In this document: positions 45,358-54,396 of the stretch, piece by piece
Position numbering within the stretch: position 1 is the first letter of the stretch
Layout: each line of letters starts with the position of its first letter
NCBI RefSeq assembly: GCF_900128505.1
Contig: NZ_LT669941.1
Coordinates: 2,854,859-2,918,858, forward strand
Source of the DNA: Parabacteroides timonensis
GTDB taxonomy: Bacteria; Bacteroidota; Bacteroidia; Bacteroidales; Tannerellaceae
DNA length: 64,000 nucleotides
Direction of reading: 5' to 3'
Program-made: the position numbers and the translations under genes
The notes under the pieces: generated by a model
Seen by the model: the letters and a program-made list of their open reading frames with translations, nothing else
The model's database searches: none
Told to the model about the DNA's origin: nothing

Positions 45358-45596
45358 TCGGCTACTTCTTTACCTTTACTGTTCTTCAGGATTCCTACAA
45401 TCATCAGACCGAAACCGATCACAGTTACCACCGGCGCAACAACAATACGTCGTGTACTGAATATTTCCGGATTAAAACTGGTTGCATCACCTGATCCACC
45501 ACCACTCATCAACATAAAACCAATAATGATTACTGCTACAGCAACTGCAATCAGAATAAAATTTTCTTTACCGAATGCAAAATCTCTTTTAGCCAT
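45354..45596 (-). CDS. DUF3098 small membrane protein
   Basis: The 80-residue protein has two membrane helices (about residues 13-30 and 50-68), with FNPEIFSTRRIVVAPVVTVIGF between and in the second. This DUF3098 family sits between ftsX and uppP across Bacteroidetes, which points to a cell-envelope or division role, but no biochemical function is known to me. Confidence 0.9.
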   Translation of the reverse strand: MAKRDFAFGKENFILIAVAVAVIIIGFMLMSGGGSGDATSFNPEIFSTRRIVVAPVVTVIGFGLMIVGILKNSKGKEVAE

Positions 45597-45611
45597 CTCT
45601 CTTTGTTTATT

Positions 45612-46490
45612 TTAAATGTAATACAACTTATCAACACCCATACGGAGGTACTTGTTTACAGCAAAAATGGTAGCCGTAATGGATAACAGTATACCCAGTA
45701 GGAATACTGCGGCATAAACCACCAGTAAAGCCTTCATATCCAATAATTGAATAAAGCCGTCCAACTCGTGTTGTAAATAATATAACGAACCTGTCAGCAT
45801 CAATATTGCAAGGATAGAAGCAAAAATACCACTTACCACATTATAACGGACAAAAGGCCGGCGTATAAAGCCGGAAGTAGCACCTACCAATTTCATTGTA
45901 TGGATCAAAAAACGCTTTGAATAGATCAATAACCGGATTGTGTTACTGATCAGTACAAATGATATGGCCATCAGCATAACGGCCAGTGTGAGCAGGATAA
46001 TGCTCAGGCGTTTCATATTATCGTTTACCATCTGCATCATGTCTTTACGGTAAAGCAGGTCGGATACAGATGTATATGTTTTTATTTTCTTTTCTATATG
46101 CTGCAGGCTGTCCGGATTGGCATATTCGGAATGCAGTTTTACCTCGATCGAAGCCTGAAGGGGATTAAAGCCAAGAAATGTTTCAGGATTTTCGCCTAAC
46201 TCTTCTTCGAGTTCCTTCGCGGCTTGTTCTTTAGATATGTATTCGGTAGACTTGATAAAAGGAAGTGCGTCCAGGCTTTTCTGCATTTTTTTAATGTCGG
46301 CCTCTTTCTGATTATCTTTCAAAACTATGGAAAATGAAATATTTTCCTTCACATAAACCGATAACTGATTCCCCAGTAGCCCCATCAGCAAAATCAACCC
46401 TAGCAGAAACAGCACCAGCGCTATACTGATAATGGAAGTGAGACGAGAATTAAAAAAAGAAACCGAGCTAACCTTATTATTTTCAGCCAT
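45612..46490 (-). CDS. ftsX: Cell-division protein FtsX
   Basis: The 292-residue FtsX has four membrane helices (near residues 18-38, 165-185, 215-235 and 265-285) and a periplasmic loop of about 120 residues between the first two. With FtsE it activates peptidoglycan hydrolases at the septum. It is the first gene of the ftsX-DUF3098-uppP-truB-queA-folK cluster. ftsE is not in this window. Confidence 0.93.
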   Translation of the reverse strand: MAENNKVSSVSFFNSRLTSIISIALVLFLLGLILLMGLLGNQLSVYVKENISFSIVLKDNQKEADIKKMQKSLDALPFIKSTEYISKEQAAKELEEELGENPETFLGFNPLQASIEVKLHSEYANPDSLQHIEKKIKTYTSVSDLLYRKDMMQMVNDNMKRLSIILLTLAVMLMAISFVLISNTIRLLIYSKRFLIHTMKLVGATSGFIRRPFVRYNVVSGIFASILAILMLTGSLYYLQHELDGFIQLLDMKALLVVYAAVFLLGILLSITATIFAVNKYLRMGVDKLYYI

Positions 46491-46639
46491 CAGACGTACC
46501 CTTATTATTATTCAACAAATTAAGGAGATACGCACAGAGCGCATACCTCCCAATTTTTCTGCAAAAGAACGAATAAATTGCGAGACAGCCGGCAGATTAT
46601 AATTATTTAACCATTTCTAAACCTGCCGGTTCGCACTCA

Positions 46640-48010
46640 TCATTCTACCGGTTCGCCGAATAATGTTGCCGAAGAGGCTCTGTTGATCCTTACCTTCACA
46701 AATTGTCCGACTTTATAGTTTTTCTTATCGAAAATAACCACTTTATTCTGACTGGTACGCCCGAACAACTGTTCGCGCGAGCGTTTGGAGAAACCTTCGA
46801 TCAGAACCTCAAACTCTTTTCCTATATCACGCAGGTTACTTTCTTCCGACAGCTGGTTCTGTAAATCGATCATCCCCTGCAAGCGACGTACTTTTTCTTC
46901 TTCCGATACCGTATCGGGAAGATGTTTGGCCGCATAGGTTCCGGGACGTTCAGAATATTTGAACAGGAAAGCAGCGTCATATCTGACTTCGCGCATCAAG
47001 GAAAGTGTTTCTTCATAATCTTCTTCCGTTTCCGAATGAAAACCACAGAACAGATCGGTTGCAATCGAAGCTTCCGGAACGATACGGCGAATAGCAGCGA
47101 TACGATCGAGATACCATTCACGGGTATATTTACGGTTCATCACTTTCAGGATCTTCGAGCTACCCGACTGGGCCGGCAGATGTATGTACTTACATATATT
47201 ATTATGGGCGGCTATCACACGAAGTGTATCGTCACTCATATCTTTTGGATGAGAGGTCACAAAGCGGATACGCATATCCGGGGCCTCCTCGGCCACACGT
47301 TCCAGCAGCATAGGGAAAGTAACCGTTTCACCGTCTTTTTCGAAAGCATACGAATTCACATTCTGTCCGAGCAATGTCACCTCTTTAAAACCTTTGTCAC
47401 GCATATCCCTTATTTCATTCAGGATACTTTCCACATCGCGGCTACGTTCACGTCCACGGGTATAAGGCACGATACAATACGTACAAAAATTATTGCAACC
47501 GCGCATGATCGACACAAAACCGGAGATATGCACACCACCCAACTTCAGGGGCATCACATCTTTATAGGTTTCCTGGGTAGAAAGTTCGACATTGATCGCT
47601 TTTTCCCCATGTTCGACAGCACCTACCAGGTTAGGCAGATCCATATAAGAATCCGGACCTACTACCAGATCGGCATGATGCACATTGATCAGTTCCTCTT
47701 TCACCCGTTCGGCCATACATCCCAGCACGCCTACGATCAGTGATTTCTTTTTCCGTTTCAGAGACTGAAAATACTGAAGCCGTCCGTAAATTTTCTGTTC
47801 TGCATTATCGCGTACCGAACAGGTATTTACAAAAACCGCATCCGCTTCTTCAATCTTGTCGGTCATAACATATCCGTCCATTTTCATGATGGAAGCTACC
47901 ACCTCACTGTCTGCTACATTCATCTGGCACCCGTAGGTCTCGATGAACAACTTTTTCTCCTCATTTCCGGCTGCAGATTTTAAGTCTGCGCCATTTTCCT
48001 GATTCGTCAT
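46640..48010 (-). CDS. miaB: tRNA-2-methylthio-N6-dimethylallyladenosine synthase
   Basis: MiaB is a radical SAM enzyme that methylthiolates i6A37 in tRNA. It has the N-terminal 4Fe-4S cysteines (ETYGCQMNVADSE, NTCSVRDNAEQK, GCMAERVKE), the radical SAM motif CNNFCTYC and a TRAM domain at the C-terminus. I start at the ATG at 48008-48010 (MTNQENG); an additional 27 upstream residues are unconvincing. It is monocistronic. Confidence 0.96.
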   Translation of the reverse strand: MTNQENGADLKSAAGNEEKKLFIETYGCQMNVADSEVVASIMKMDGYVMTDKIEEADAVFVNTCSVRDNAEQKIYGRLQYFQSLKRKKKSLIVGVLGCMAERVKEELINVHHADLVVGPDSYMDLPNLVGAVEHGEKAINVELSTQETYKDVMPLKLGGVHISGFVSIMRGCNNFCTYCIVPYTRGRERSRDVESILNEIRDMRDKGFKEVTLLGQNVNSYAFEKDGETVTFPMLLERVAEEAPDMRIRFVTSHPKDMSDDTLRVIAAHNNICKYIHLPAQSGSSKILKVMNRKYTREWYLDRIAAIRRIVPEASIATDLFCGFHSETEEDYEETLSLMREVRYDAAFLFKYSERPGTYAAKHLPDTVSEEEKVRRLQGMIDLQNQLSEESNLRDIGKEFEVLIEGFSKRSREQLFGRTSQNKVVIFDKKNYKVGQFVKVRINRASSATLFGEPVE

Positions 48011-48148
48011 TTTGTTTCCGTTAATAAAATTTAAATACATGTATTCTATAAAAATAAACCGCCAAAGGCTTGCACAGTTCAAATTCGCCAATTATATTTG
48101 CATACGAAAAACGTAAATTTTTTCATAGTTAAGGTTTTGGTTAAATCG

Positions 48149-48178
48149 AATAAGGGTGGCTGTGAAGTTACCCTTATT
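48149..48178 (+). repeat. Hairpin AATAAGGGT / ACCCTTATT upstream of 48262
   Basis: A 9-bp perfect stem with a 12-base loop lies between the divergent miaB and 48262 genes. It could be an operator or the leader hairpin of a transcript starting from TATATTTG at 48093-48100. Confidence 0.5.
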
Positions 48179-48231
48179 TACTTTTATACCCTTTATAATT
48201 CTCTCCTCTTTCACTATTCAATAAATCTTCG

Positions 48232-48239
48232 TACATTTG
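48232..48239 (+). promoter_or_regulatory. Promoter -7 box (TACATTTG) of the gene at 48262
   Basis: A perfect -7 element lies 22 bases before the ATG. A second candidate, CTTG-20-TATATTTG, lies at 48069-48100. Confidence 0.6.
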
Positions 48240-48261
48240 GAGTGCAAAAATAATCAAAGTT

Positions 48262-48675
48262 ATGGATAACCTGGGCGATTGGATATATATTGTTTTCCTG
48301 ATAGTTGCAGCAGTGAGCGGTTTATTCAGTTCAAAGAACAAGAAAAAACGCCCGACTCAGGTGCTGGGACAACCTGAATACGAGCCGGCTAAAGAGGTGC
48401 ATACTCCTTCTGGCAAAGGTTTTTGGGAAATACTGGAAGAGGTAACCACTCCTCCTGAAAAGAAAGAAAATAAGAAAAAGAAAAAAGAGATACGGCAACC
48501 TAATCCTTTCCTGGCTGCGGAACAGGAAATCCACAAACCTAAAGTCAGTTCATCCCCGATCATGAATTTTCCGACCGAAGAGGAACATGCCCTTTTAGAG
48601 GATATTGAGTTCAATAACGCTGAAGAGTTAAGAAAAGCTGTTATTTACTCAGAAATACTTAACCGCAAGTATTGA
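48262..48675 (+). CDS. Membrane-anchored hypothetical protein
   Basis: The 137-residue protein has one N-terminal membrane helix (about residues 7-24), then a very charged, lysine-rich and proline-rich cytoplasmic region (EKKENKKKKKEIRQP). It ends in a conserved-looking acidic helix (EDIEFNNAEELRKAVIYSEILNRKY). It resembles a Bacteroidetes-specific unknown family found beside central metabolism genes. Function unknown. Confidence 0.75.
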   Translation: MDNLGDWIYIVFLIVAAVSGLFSSKNKKKRPTQVLGQPEYEPAKEVHTPSGKGFWEILEEVTTPPEKKENKKKKKEIRQPNPFLAAEQEIHKPKVSSSPIMNFPTEEEHALLEDIEFNNAEELRKAVIYSEILNRKY

Positions 48676-48692
48676 TCTATTTTCTTTTTTAA

Positions 48693-48700
48693 TACCTTTG
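48693..48700 (+). promoter_or_regulatory. Promoter -7 box of the CoA-transferase gene (TACCTTTG)
   Basis: A perfect -7 element lies 49 bases upstream of the ATG. An ATTG at 48671-48674 is 18 bases further up. Confidence 0.65.
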
Positions 48701-48748
48701 CAGCCGTTTAGCTGACTTATAAGTATTTATCTAATAAAAAATAATATC

Positions 48749-50245
48749 ATGGCTTTAAAATTCATCACAGCTGAAGAAGCTGCTTCGTTCGTACATCACG
48801 ACGATAACGTAGGATTCAGTGGTTTCACCCCTGCCGGATGTCCGAAAGTCGTTCCGGGAGCCATTGCCAAAAAAGCGATGGAAGAACACGAAAAAGGTAA
48901 TCCTTTCCAGATCGGTATGTTTACCGGCGCTTCTACAGGCGATAAACTAGACGGCGAACTGGCACGTGCAAATGCAATCAAGTTCCGTACTCCATATCAG
49001 TCAAATAAAGACCTCCGCGCACTGTTGAATTCACACGGAGCGCAATATTACGATATGCACCTTTCTGAACTGGCACAGGACCTGCGTTACGGTTTCCTTG
49101 GAAAAATCGATGTAGCGATCGTCGAAGCTGCCGATGTAACGGAAGACGGTGAAATTGTTCCTACCAGCGGTGTTGGTATCCTGCCGACTATATGCCGGAT
49201 GGCTGACCGTATCATTATCGAATTGAACAGTCGCCACCCGAAAGAGATTCGCGGCATGCATGATATTTATGAACCGGCAGATCCTCCTTATCGCCGTGAA
49301 ATTCCTGTTTATACTCCGTCAGACCGTATCGGGACTCCTTACGTAAAGGTTGATCCTGCCAAGATCGTCGGTATCGTTAAAACAGAAGAACCGAACGAAG
49401 GCGGTAAGTTCTCTCCGCTAGATGACGTCACAATGGCTATCGGTAAGAATGTTGCCGACTTCCTGGTGAGCGAAATCAAAGCCGGCCGTCTGCCGAAAGA
49501 ATTCGTTCCTCTGCAGAGCGGTGTAGGCAACGTTGCCAATGCTGTTTTAGGCTGTATGGGAGCTAACGAAGAAATTCCGGCATTCAATGTATATACTGAG
49601 GTTATCCAAGATGCTGTTATCAGCCTGATGAAAGAAGGTCGCGTTAAATTTGCCAGCGGTTGCTCTTTGTCTGTAAGTAATGAAGTAATCCGTGAAATTT
49701 ACGGTAACCTCGATTTCTTCAAAGACAAGATTCTTCTTCGTCCGCAAGAAATCTCTAACAATCCGGAAGTGGCTCGTCGTCTTGGATTGATCGCAATCAA
49801 TACGGCTCTGGAAGCCGATATCTTCGGTAATATCAACTCTACTCATGTATCAGGAACAAGAATGATGAATGGTATCGGTGGATCTGGTGACTTTACTCGT
49901 TCAGCGATGTTGTCTATCTTCACCACTCCTTCTACAGCCAAAGACGGTAAGATCAGTGCGTTCGTTCCGATGGTGTCTCACCTGGATCACAGCGAACATT
50001 CGGTAAAGATTATCATCTCTGAATATGGCGTAGCCGACCTGCGTGGAAAATCTCCGATCGAACGCGCTAACTGCATTATCGACAATTGTGTTCACCCGGA
50101 TTACCAACCGTTATTGAAAGAATATCTGGCAATGGGTGTGAAAGGTCATACTCCGCAGAACCTGAAATGTTGCTTCGCTTTCCACGAAGAACTGGCAGCC
50201 AGCGGCGACATGCACAATGTAGACTGGAGCAAGTACAACAAGTAA
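48749..50245 (+). CDS. Succinate/acetate CoA-transferase (acetyl-CoA hydrolase family)
   Basis: The 498-residue enzyme belongs to the acetyl-CoA hydrolase/transferase family, with the start GFSGFTPAGCPKVVP, the catalytic glutamate in VYTEVIQDAVISLMKEG and the glycine-rich GIGGSGDFTRSAML loop. In propionate- or succinate-forming gut Bacteroidales it shuttles CoA between acetate or propionate and succinate. It is monocistronic, with its own promoter and a terminator at 50267-50300. Codon usage suggests high expression. Confidence 0.93.
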   Translation: MALKFITAEEAASFVHHDDNVGFSGFTPAGCPKVVPGAIAKKAMEEHEKGNPFQIGMFTGASTGDKLDGELARANAIKFRTPYQSNKDLRALLNSHGAQYYDMHLSELAQDLRYGFLGKIDVAIVEAADVTEDGEIVPTSGVGILPTICRMADRIIIELNSRHPKEIRGMHDIYEPADPPYRREIPVYTPSDRIGTPYVKVDPAKIVGIVKTEEPNEGGKFSPLDDVTMAIGKNVADFLVSEIKAGRLPKEFVPLQSGVGNVANAVLGCMGANEEIPAFNVYTEVIQDAVISLMKEGRVKFASGCSLSVSNEVIREIYGNLDFFKDKILLRPQEISNNPEVARRLGLIAINTALEADIFGNINSTHVSGTRMMNGIGGSGDFTRSAMLSIFTTPSTAKDGKISAFVPMVSHLDHSEHSVKIIISEYGVADLRGKSPIERANCIIDNCVHPDYQPLLKEYLAMGVKGHTPQNLKCCFAFHEELAASGDMHNVDWSKYNK

Positions 50246-50266
50246 TTGCTACCTTATATAATACAA

Positions 50267-50300
50267 GAAATCCCGAAGTGAAAACATTTCGGGATTTTTT
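50267..50300 (+). terminator. Terminator of the CoA-transferase gene
   Basis: AAATCCCGAA (50268-50277) pairs with TTTCGGGATTT (50287-50297) and is followed by T bases, 22 bases after the stop codon. Confidence 0.85.
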
Positions 50301-50330
50301 TGCCCCATTTTCAACTGCAGCCGGCCTAAA

Positions 50331-50369
50331 TCTCGTTTTAAACGAGATTATGCTTCGTTTAAAACGAGT
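50331..50369. repeat. Tandem CGTTT-n-AAACG palindromes
   Basis: A perfect palindrome TCTCGTTTTAAACGAGA (50331-50347) is followed by a second related palindrome CTTCGTTTAAAACGAGT at 50352-50368. Both share the core CGTTTnAAACG. They look like two operator sites or a hairpin pair just downstream of the terminator. Confidence 0.6.
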
Positions 50370-51207
50370 TTTCATTAGCAAATTTAGCTATTGCATATTC
50401 AAAGTAAAAAGATGATATACCGACTTTATACCGTAACAAATTCGTATGTATTAAAAATTATAACGGAGAGTTGTATAAATTTATCAACATAAATAATTCA
50501 CTAACAGACAACAATAATCCAACCCATTTAAACCACAAACCAGGATTTTCATCATCCGCAGGTACTTGCGAGCAAATAATTTATCTACTGCTAATCTCCC
50601 GCCTCTACGAAAACGCTTGTATCCGATGTTTTTGTTGATGTGAAGTCATTAATACTAAAAGATAAAGAAGAGTATACACAAAACCAGTGACAAAGTCTTT
50701 GAAGAACTCTGTATGTTTACAATCGTGCTAACAGTTATTTTTAAGTAATATTCAGCTTATATCGACTAAATCTTGAATTTAATATGAACTGAATCATTCT
50801 TTGCTCAAACTAGTAAGAATTTAAGGTTGTAACTGCTATTTTTCCATAGTCATTTTTAAATTCACTATGAAAAGCTGTGCAATTTAAACAAATATATCAT
50901 AATTACAATTTATTTTTATGCAAAAAGAAATATTATCATGAAAAAAAATCCTCATACCGGCTAATAGCTCTTTTTTCGATATGGATATTTTTATTGTACA
51001 ATGAGAAAAACGAATTGTAAAAAGTCAAATTGTAAACCGTACTATCGTCAGACGATGGTAGATATTCTCTCCTATGATGTCTTACTGATCAAAAACAAAC
51101 ATTTTGGGTAACATTTTGCTCATCTCGCAAATTGGTATTATAACATTGATTTATAGACATAGTTCTTCAAAGACTCTGGTAAAATATATTTTTATTAACC
51201 TAATAAA
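50370..51207. other. Long spacer upstream of susC, no intact gene
   Basis: Over 800 bases without a gene. The region is AT-rich with multiple stops in all frames. A short open segment near 50630-50690 on plus (reading VDVKSLILKDKEEYTQNQ then stop) may be a gene remnant. It also contains the inverted repeat at 51040-51060 and a possible susC promoter (TTTG at 51115-51118, 22 bases, then TAACATTG at 51141-51148). Confidence 0.4.
51040..51060. repeat. Inverted repeat TACTATCGTC-A-GACGATGGTA
   Basis: Ten pairs (one G-T) flank a single base, about 150 bases upstream of the susC ATG. This looks like an operator for a dimeric regulator of the SusC/SusD pair, but no such regulator gene is adjacent. 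Confidence 0.55.
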
Positions 51208-54200
51208 ATGTCTATGATGAAAAAGTTAACTTTAGCAATGCTATTCCTATTTATAGGAATCAGTATGGTGATTGCTCAGACGAGGCAAGTAACAGGTACC
51301 ATTATTTCCGCAGAAGACAATGAACCCATTATTGGTGCTTCTGTAATAGTGAAAGGTACAACTATCGGCACAGTATCGGATCATAACGGTGCCTTTTCAT
51401 TGGAAGTTCCCAACACCACAAAGACTCTCATGTTTTCTTATGTTGGAATGGTTGGAAAAGAAGTTCCGGTTCAAAACATTATGCATGTCGTGTTGAACAC
51501 AGCTTCAACCGAGTTAGACGAAGTTATGATCGTTGCTTACGGAACAGCCAAAAAATCTTCATTTACAGGTTCCGCTGCAAATATCAAAACTGAAAAACTG
51601 GAAAATCTTCAGGCTGCTTCATTGACAAAAGCTTTAGAAGGTGCAGCTCCGGGTATTCAGGTTACGGGAAGTACCGGTATGCCGGGAGATAATGCTAAAA
51701 TCCAAATCCGTGGCGTTGGCTCAGTAAATGCATCGAACGATCCGTTATATGTTGTAGACGGTGCACCGTTCGATGGTGATATCAGTACGATCAATACAGA
51801 AGATATTTCCAGTATCACAGTATTGAAAGACGCCACTTCAGCTGCTTTGTATGGAGCCCGCGGCGCAAATGGCGTAGTTATGATCACGACCAAGAAAGGA
51901 ACCTCCGGAAAAGTACAGTTGAATGCAAAAGTTAATTTAGGTGTCGTTTCACGTGCAATTCCAGAATACAACCGTGTAAGCACAGGAGAATACTATGAAT
52001 TAATGTGGGAAGGCTGGCGTAATGCATTGGTAAACAACAATGGATATACACCCGAACAAGCTGCTGCAACGGCTAGCGGAGGCGATAAAAATGGTATCGT
52101 TGGTAAATTAGGAGGATATAATAGCTATAACGTAGCAAACGACCAGTTGATTGGGGCAGATGGAAAGCTGAATCCTAACGCCCGTCTGTTATATAATGAC
52201 GACTGGAATAAAGAGTTATCACGTACGGCTTTACGTCAGGAATATAATGTCTCCGTAAATGGAGGTGGACAGAATTCTACATTTTTTGCTTCTGCGTCCT
52301 ATACAAATGAAGAAGGAATGGTCAAATGGTCTGATTTCGAACGCTTCACCGGACGCGTCGGATTAACGAGCCAAATTAATTCGTGGTTGAAAGTCGATGC
52401 AGGTTTATCCGGTGCGACTTCCAAGCAAAACGGTTTCCTGGCAGAAGGTTCTTACACAACCAATCCGTTCTATTATGGACGTATGATGGCTCCGATTTAT
52501 CCGATCTATCAATATGACGGCAATGGACAAATCGTCAGAAATGCGAACGGTGATATTATGTATGATATGGGTGGAGGTAATTCTCCTTATGCCTGGGACG
52601 GCCATACACGCCAATATGCACCCAATTCAAACCTGATGGTTACCTTACCGCTCGATGACCGCTCTACGGAACGTAACATGATTTCCGCTCGTGTATCTGC
52701 AGAAATTAAATTCCTGAAAGATTTCACTTTGAAAATTTCCGGTAATACAGATATCAGTAATGACTACAAAACGACTTACCAGAATAATATGTATGGTGAT
52801 GCAGAAGGTGTATCCGGACGTTCTACCAAGAACTATATCAAAAAGAATTCATATACATTCAACCAGATCCTGACCTGGAACAAATCATTCGGGAACCATA
52901 ATTTGGCTTTGCTGGGAGGACATGAAAACTATATGTATACATACCGTTATCTGGAAGCTACCCGTACAGGTTTTACAGTTCCGACAACAGAAATCGTTGC
53001 CGGTTCCGTAGCGGAAGGTTCTACTTCTTACACGAACGAATACAGTTTGGAAGGTTATCTGTTCCAGGCAAATTATGATTATGCCAATAAGTACTATTTG
53101 TCCGGTTCATTCCGTTACGACGGAACCTCACGTTTTTACAAAGATGCCCGTTGGGGTACATTCTGGTCATTGGGAGCTTCCTGGCGCTTGAGTGAAGAAG
53201 ATTTCATCAAAGATATCCATTGGATCGACAACCTAAAACTGAAAGCTTCTTACGGACAGCAAGGTAACGACAATATCCTGGACGAATGGGGAGATCCGAT
53301 CTATTTCGGATGGCAGAGCCTATATTCGTTTGATGATAAAAACAACGGAACTCTGAACGGAGCCGTTCATAACCAGCTTTTGAATAAGGAACTGGAATGG
53401 GAAAAGAACTCCAATTTGAATGTTGGTGCTGAGTTTGCCATGTTCGACTTCCTTCGCGGTGAAATAGACGTATTCAACCGTGTATCCAGCAACTTGTTAT
53501 TTAAAGCTCCGAGACCACAGTCTACCGGTATCGAATATATGTGGCAGAACATCGGAACCATGCGAAATACCGGATTGGAAGTTTCATTGGGATTCGATAT
53601 CTTCAAAAAGACTGATTTCCACTGGAGTCTTGACCTGAATGCCACATTCTTCAAAAACAAGATCACAAAGATGCCGAAAGACTCTGACGGCAAAGCACAG
53701 GAGATCATTAACGGGACAAAGAAACTTTCTGAAGGACATTCAATTTATGATTTCTGGTTGCGTGAATATGCAGGTGTGGATCCGACGGACGGTAGCGCAT
53801 TGTATTATATGGACATTACAGACGACAAAGGTAACGTAACCGGTCGTGAAACAACTAAAGACCAGAATGCAGCCAGCTATTATTATATGGGTGATGCTAT
53901 ACCCGACCTATATGGTGGCTTCACAAACAGCTTTAGTTATAAAGGCTTCGATTTATCCATTTTCTTCAGCTATCAAATCGGAGGTCAGATGTACGACTCC
54001 AATTACCTGGGCTTGATGCATCCGGGATCATTTGGTACACACTGGTCTACGGATATTCTGGACCGCTGGCAAAAACCGGGTGACATAACAGATGTTCCCC
54101 GCTTGCAGAATAACTATACGGCTGCCAATGCAGCATCTTCACGTTGGTTGACAAATGCCAGTTATCTGGCTCTGAAGAACGTAACGCTTTCTTATACGTT

Positions 54201-54381
54201 ACCGAAAACTATCCAGAAAAAACTGGATATGAAGAACTGTAAGATTTTCCTGACCGGCGATAACCTGTTCTTGTTGAGTAAACGCAAAGGTATGGATCCG
54301 CAACAGAGCTTCAACGGAACAGCCGATTATACATACGTGCCGAATCGCGTAGTAAGTTTAGGTATTAATGTCACATTCTAA
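51208..54381 (+). CDS. SusC/RagA family TonB-linked outer-membrane transporter
   Basis: The 1057-residue protein has a signal peptide (MVIAQ cleavage), a carboxypeptidase-D-like beta domain (about residues 25-100: VTGTIISAEDNEPIIGASVIVKGT), a TonB-box region and a plug (LQAASLTKALEGAAPGIQVTGSTGMPG, LYVVDGAPFDGD, ATSAALYGARGANGVV). A 22-strand barrel ends in the terminal VVSLGINVTF. With SusD it imports oligosaccharides or peptides across the outer membrane. The substrate cannot be read directly; proximity to the uronate operon suggests an unsaturated-uronate-containing glycan. Confidence 0.96.
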   Translation: MSMMKKLTLAMLFLFIGISMVIAQTRQVTGTIISAEDNEPIIGASVIVKGTTIGTVSDHNGAFSLEVPNTTKTLMFSYVGMVGKEVPVQNIMHVVLNTASTELDEVMIVAYGTAKKSSFTGSAANIKTEKLENLQAASLTKALEGAAPGIQVTGSTGMPGDNAKIQIRGVGSVNASNDPLYVVDGAPFDGDISTINTEDISSITVLKDATSAALYGARGANGVVMITTKKGTSGKVQLNAKVNLGVVSRAIPEYNRVSTGEYYELMWEGWRNALVNNNGYTPEQAAATASGGDKNGIVGKLGGYNSYNVANDQLIGADGKLNPNARLLYNDDWNKELSRTALRQEYNVSVNGGGQNSTFFASASYTNEEGMVKWSDFERFTGRVGLTSQINSWLKVDAGLSGATSKQNGFLAEGSYTTNPFYYGRMMAPIYPIYQYDGNGQIVRNANGDIMYDMGGGNSPYAWDGHTRQYAPNSNLMVTLPLDDRSTERNMISARVSAEIKFLKDFTLKISGNTDISNDYKTTYQNNMYGDAEGVSGRSTKNYIKKNSYTFNQILTWNKSFGNHNLALLGGHENYMYTYRYLEATRTGFTVPTTEIVAGSVAEGSTSYTNEYSLEGYLFQANYDYANKYYLSGSFRYDGTSRFYKDARWGTFWSLGASWRLSEEDFIKDIHWIDNLKLKASYGQQGNDNILDEWGDPIYFGWQSLYSFDDKNNGTLNGAVHNQLLNKELEWEKNSNLNVGAEFAMFDFLRGEIDVFNRVSSNLLFKAPRPQSTGIEYMWQNIGTMRNTGLEVSLGFDIFKKTDFHWSLDLNATFFKNKITKMPKDSDGKAQEIINGTKKLSEGHSIYDFWLREYAGVDPTDGSALYYMDITDDKGNVTGRETTKDQNAASYYYMGDAIPDLYGGFTNSFSYKGFDLSIFFSYQIGGQMYDSNYLGLMHPGSFGTHWSTDILDRWQKPGDITDVPRLQNNYTAANAASSRWLTNASYLALKNVTLSYTLPKTIQKKLDMKNCKIFLTGDNLFLLSKRKGMDPQQSFNGTADYTYVPNRVVSLGINVTF

Positions 54382-54396
54382 AACATGTATCAAGCA

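Noticed and set aside
46922..47743. Plus-strand open frame of 273 codons
   Set aside because: It is antisense to miaB, whose domains are intact, and its composition is that of a complementary-frame artefact.
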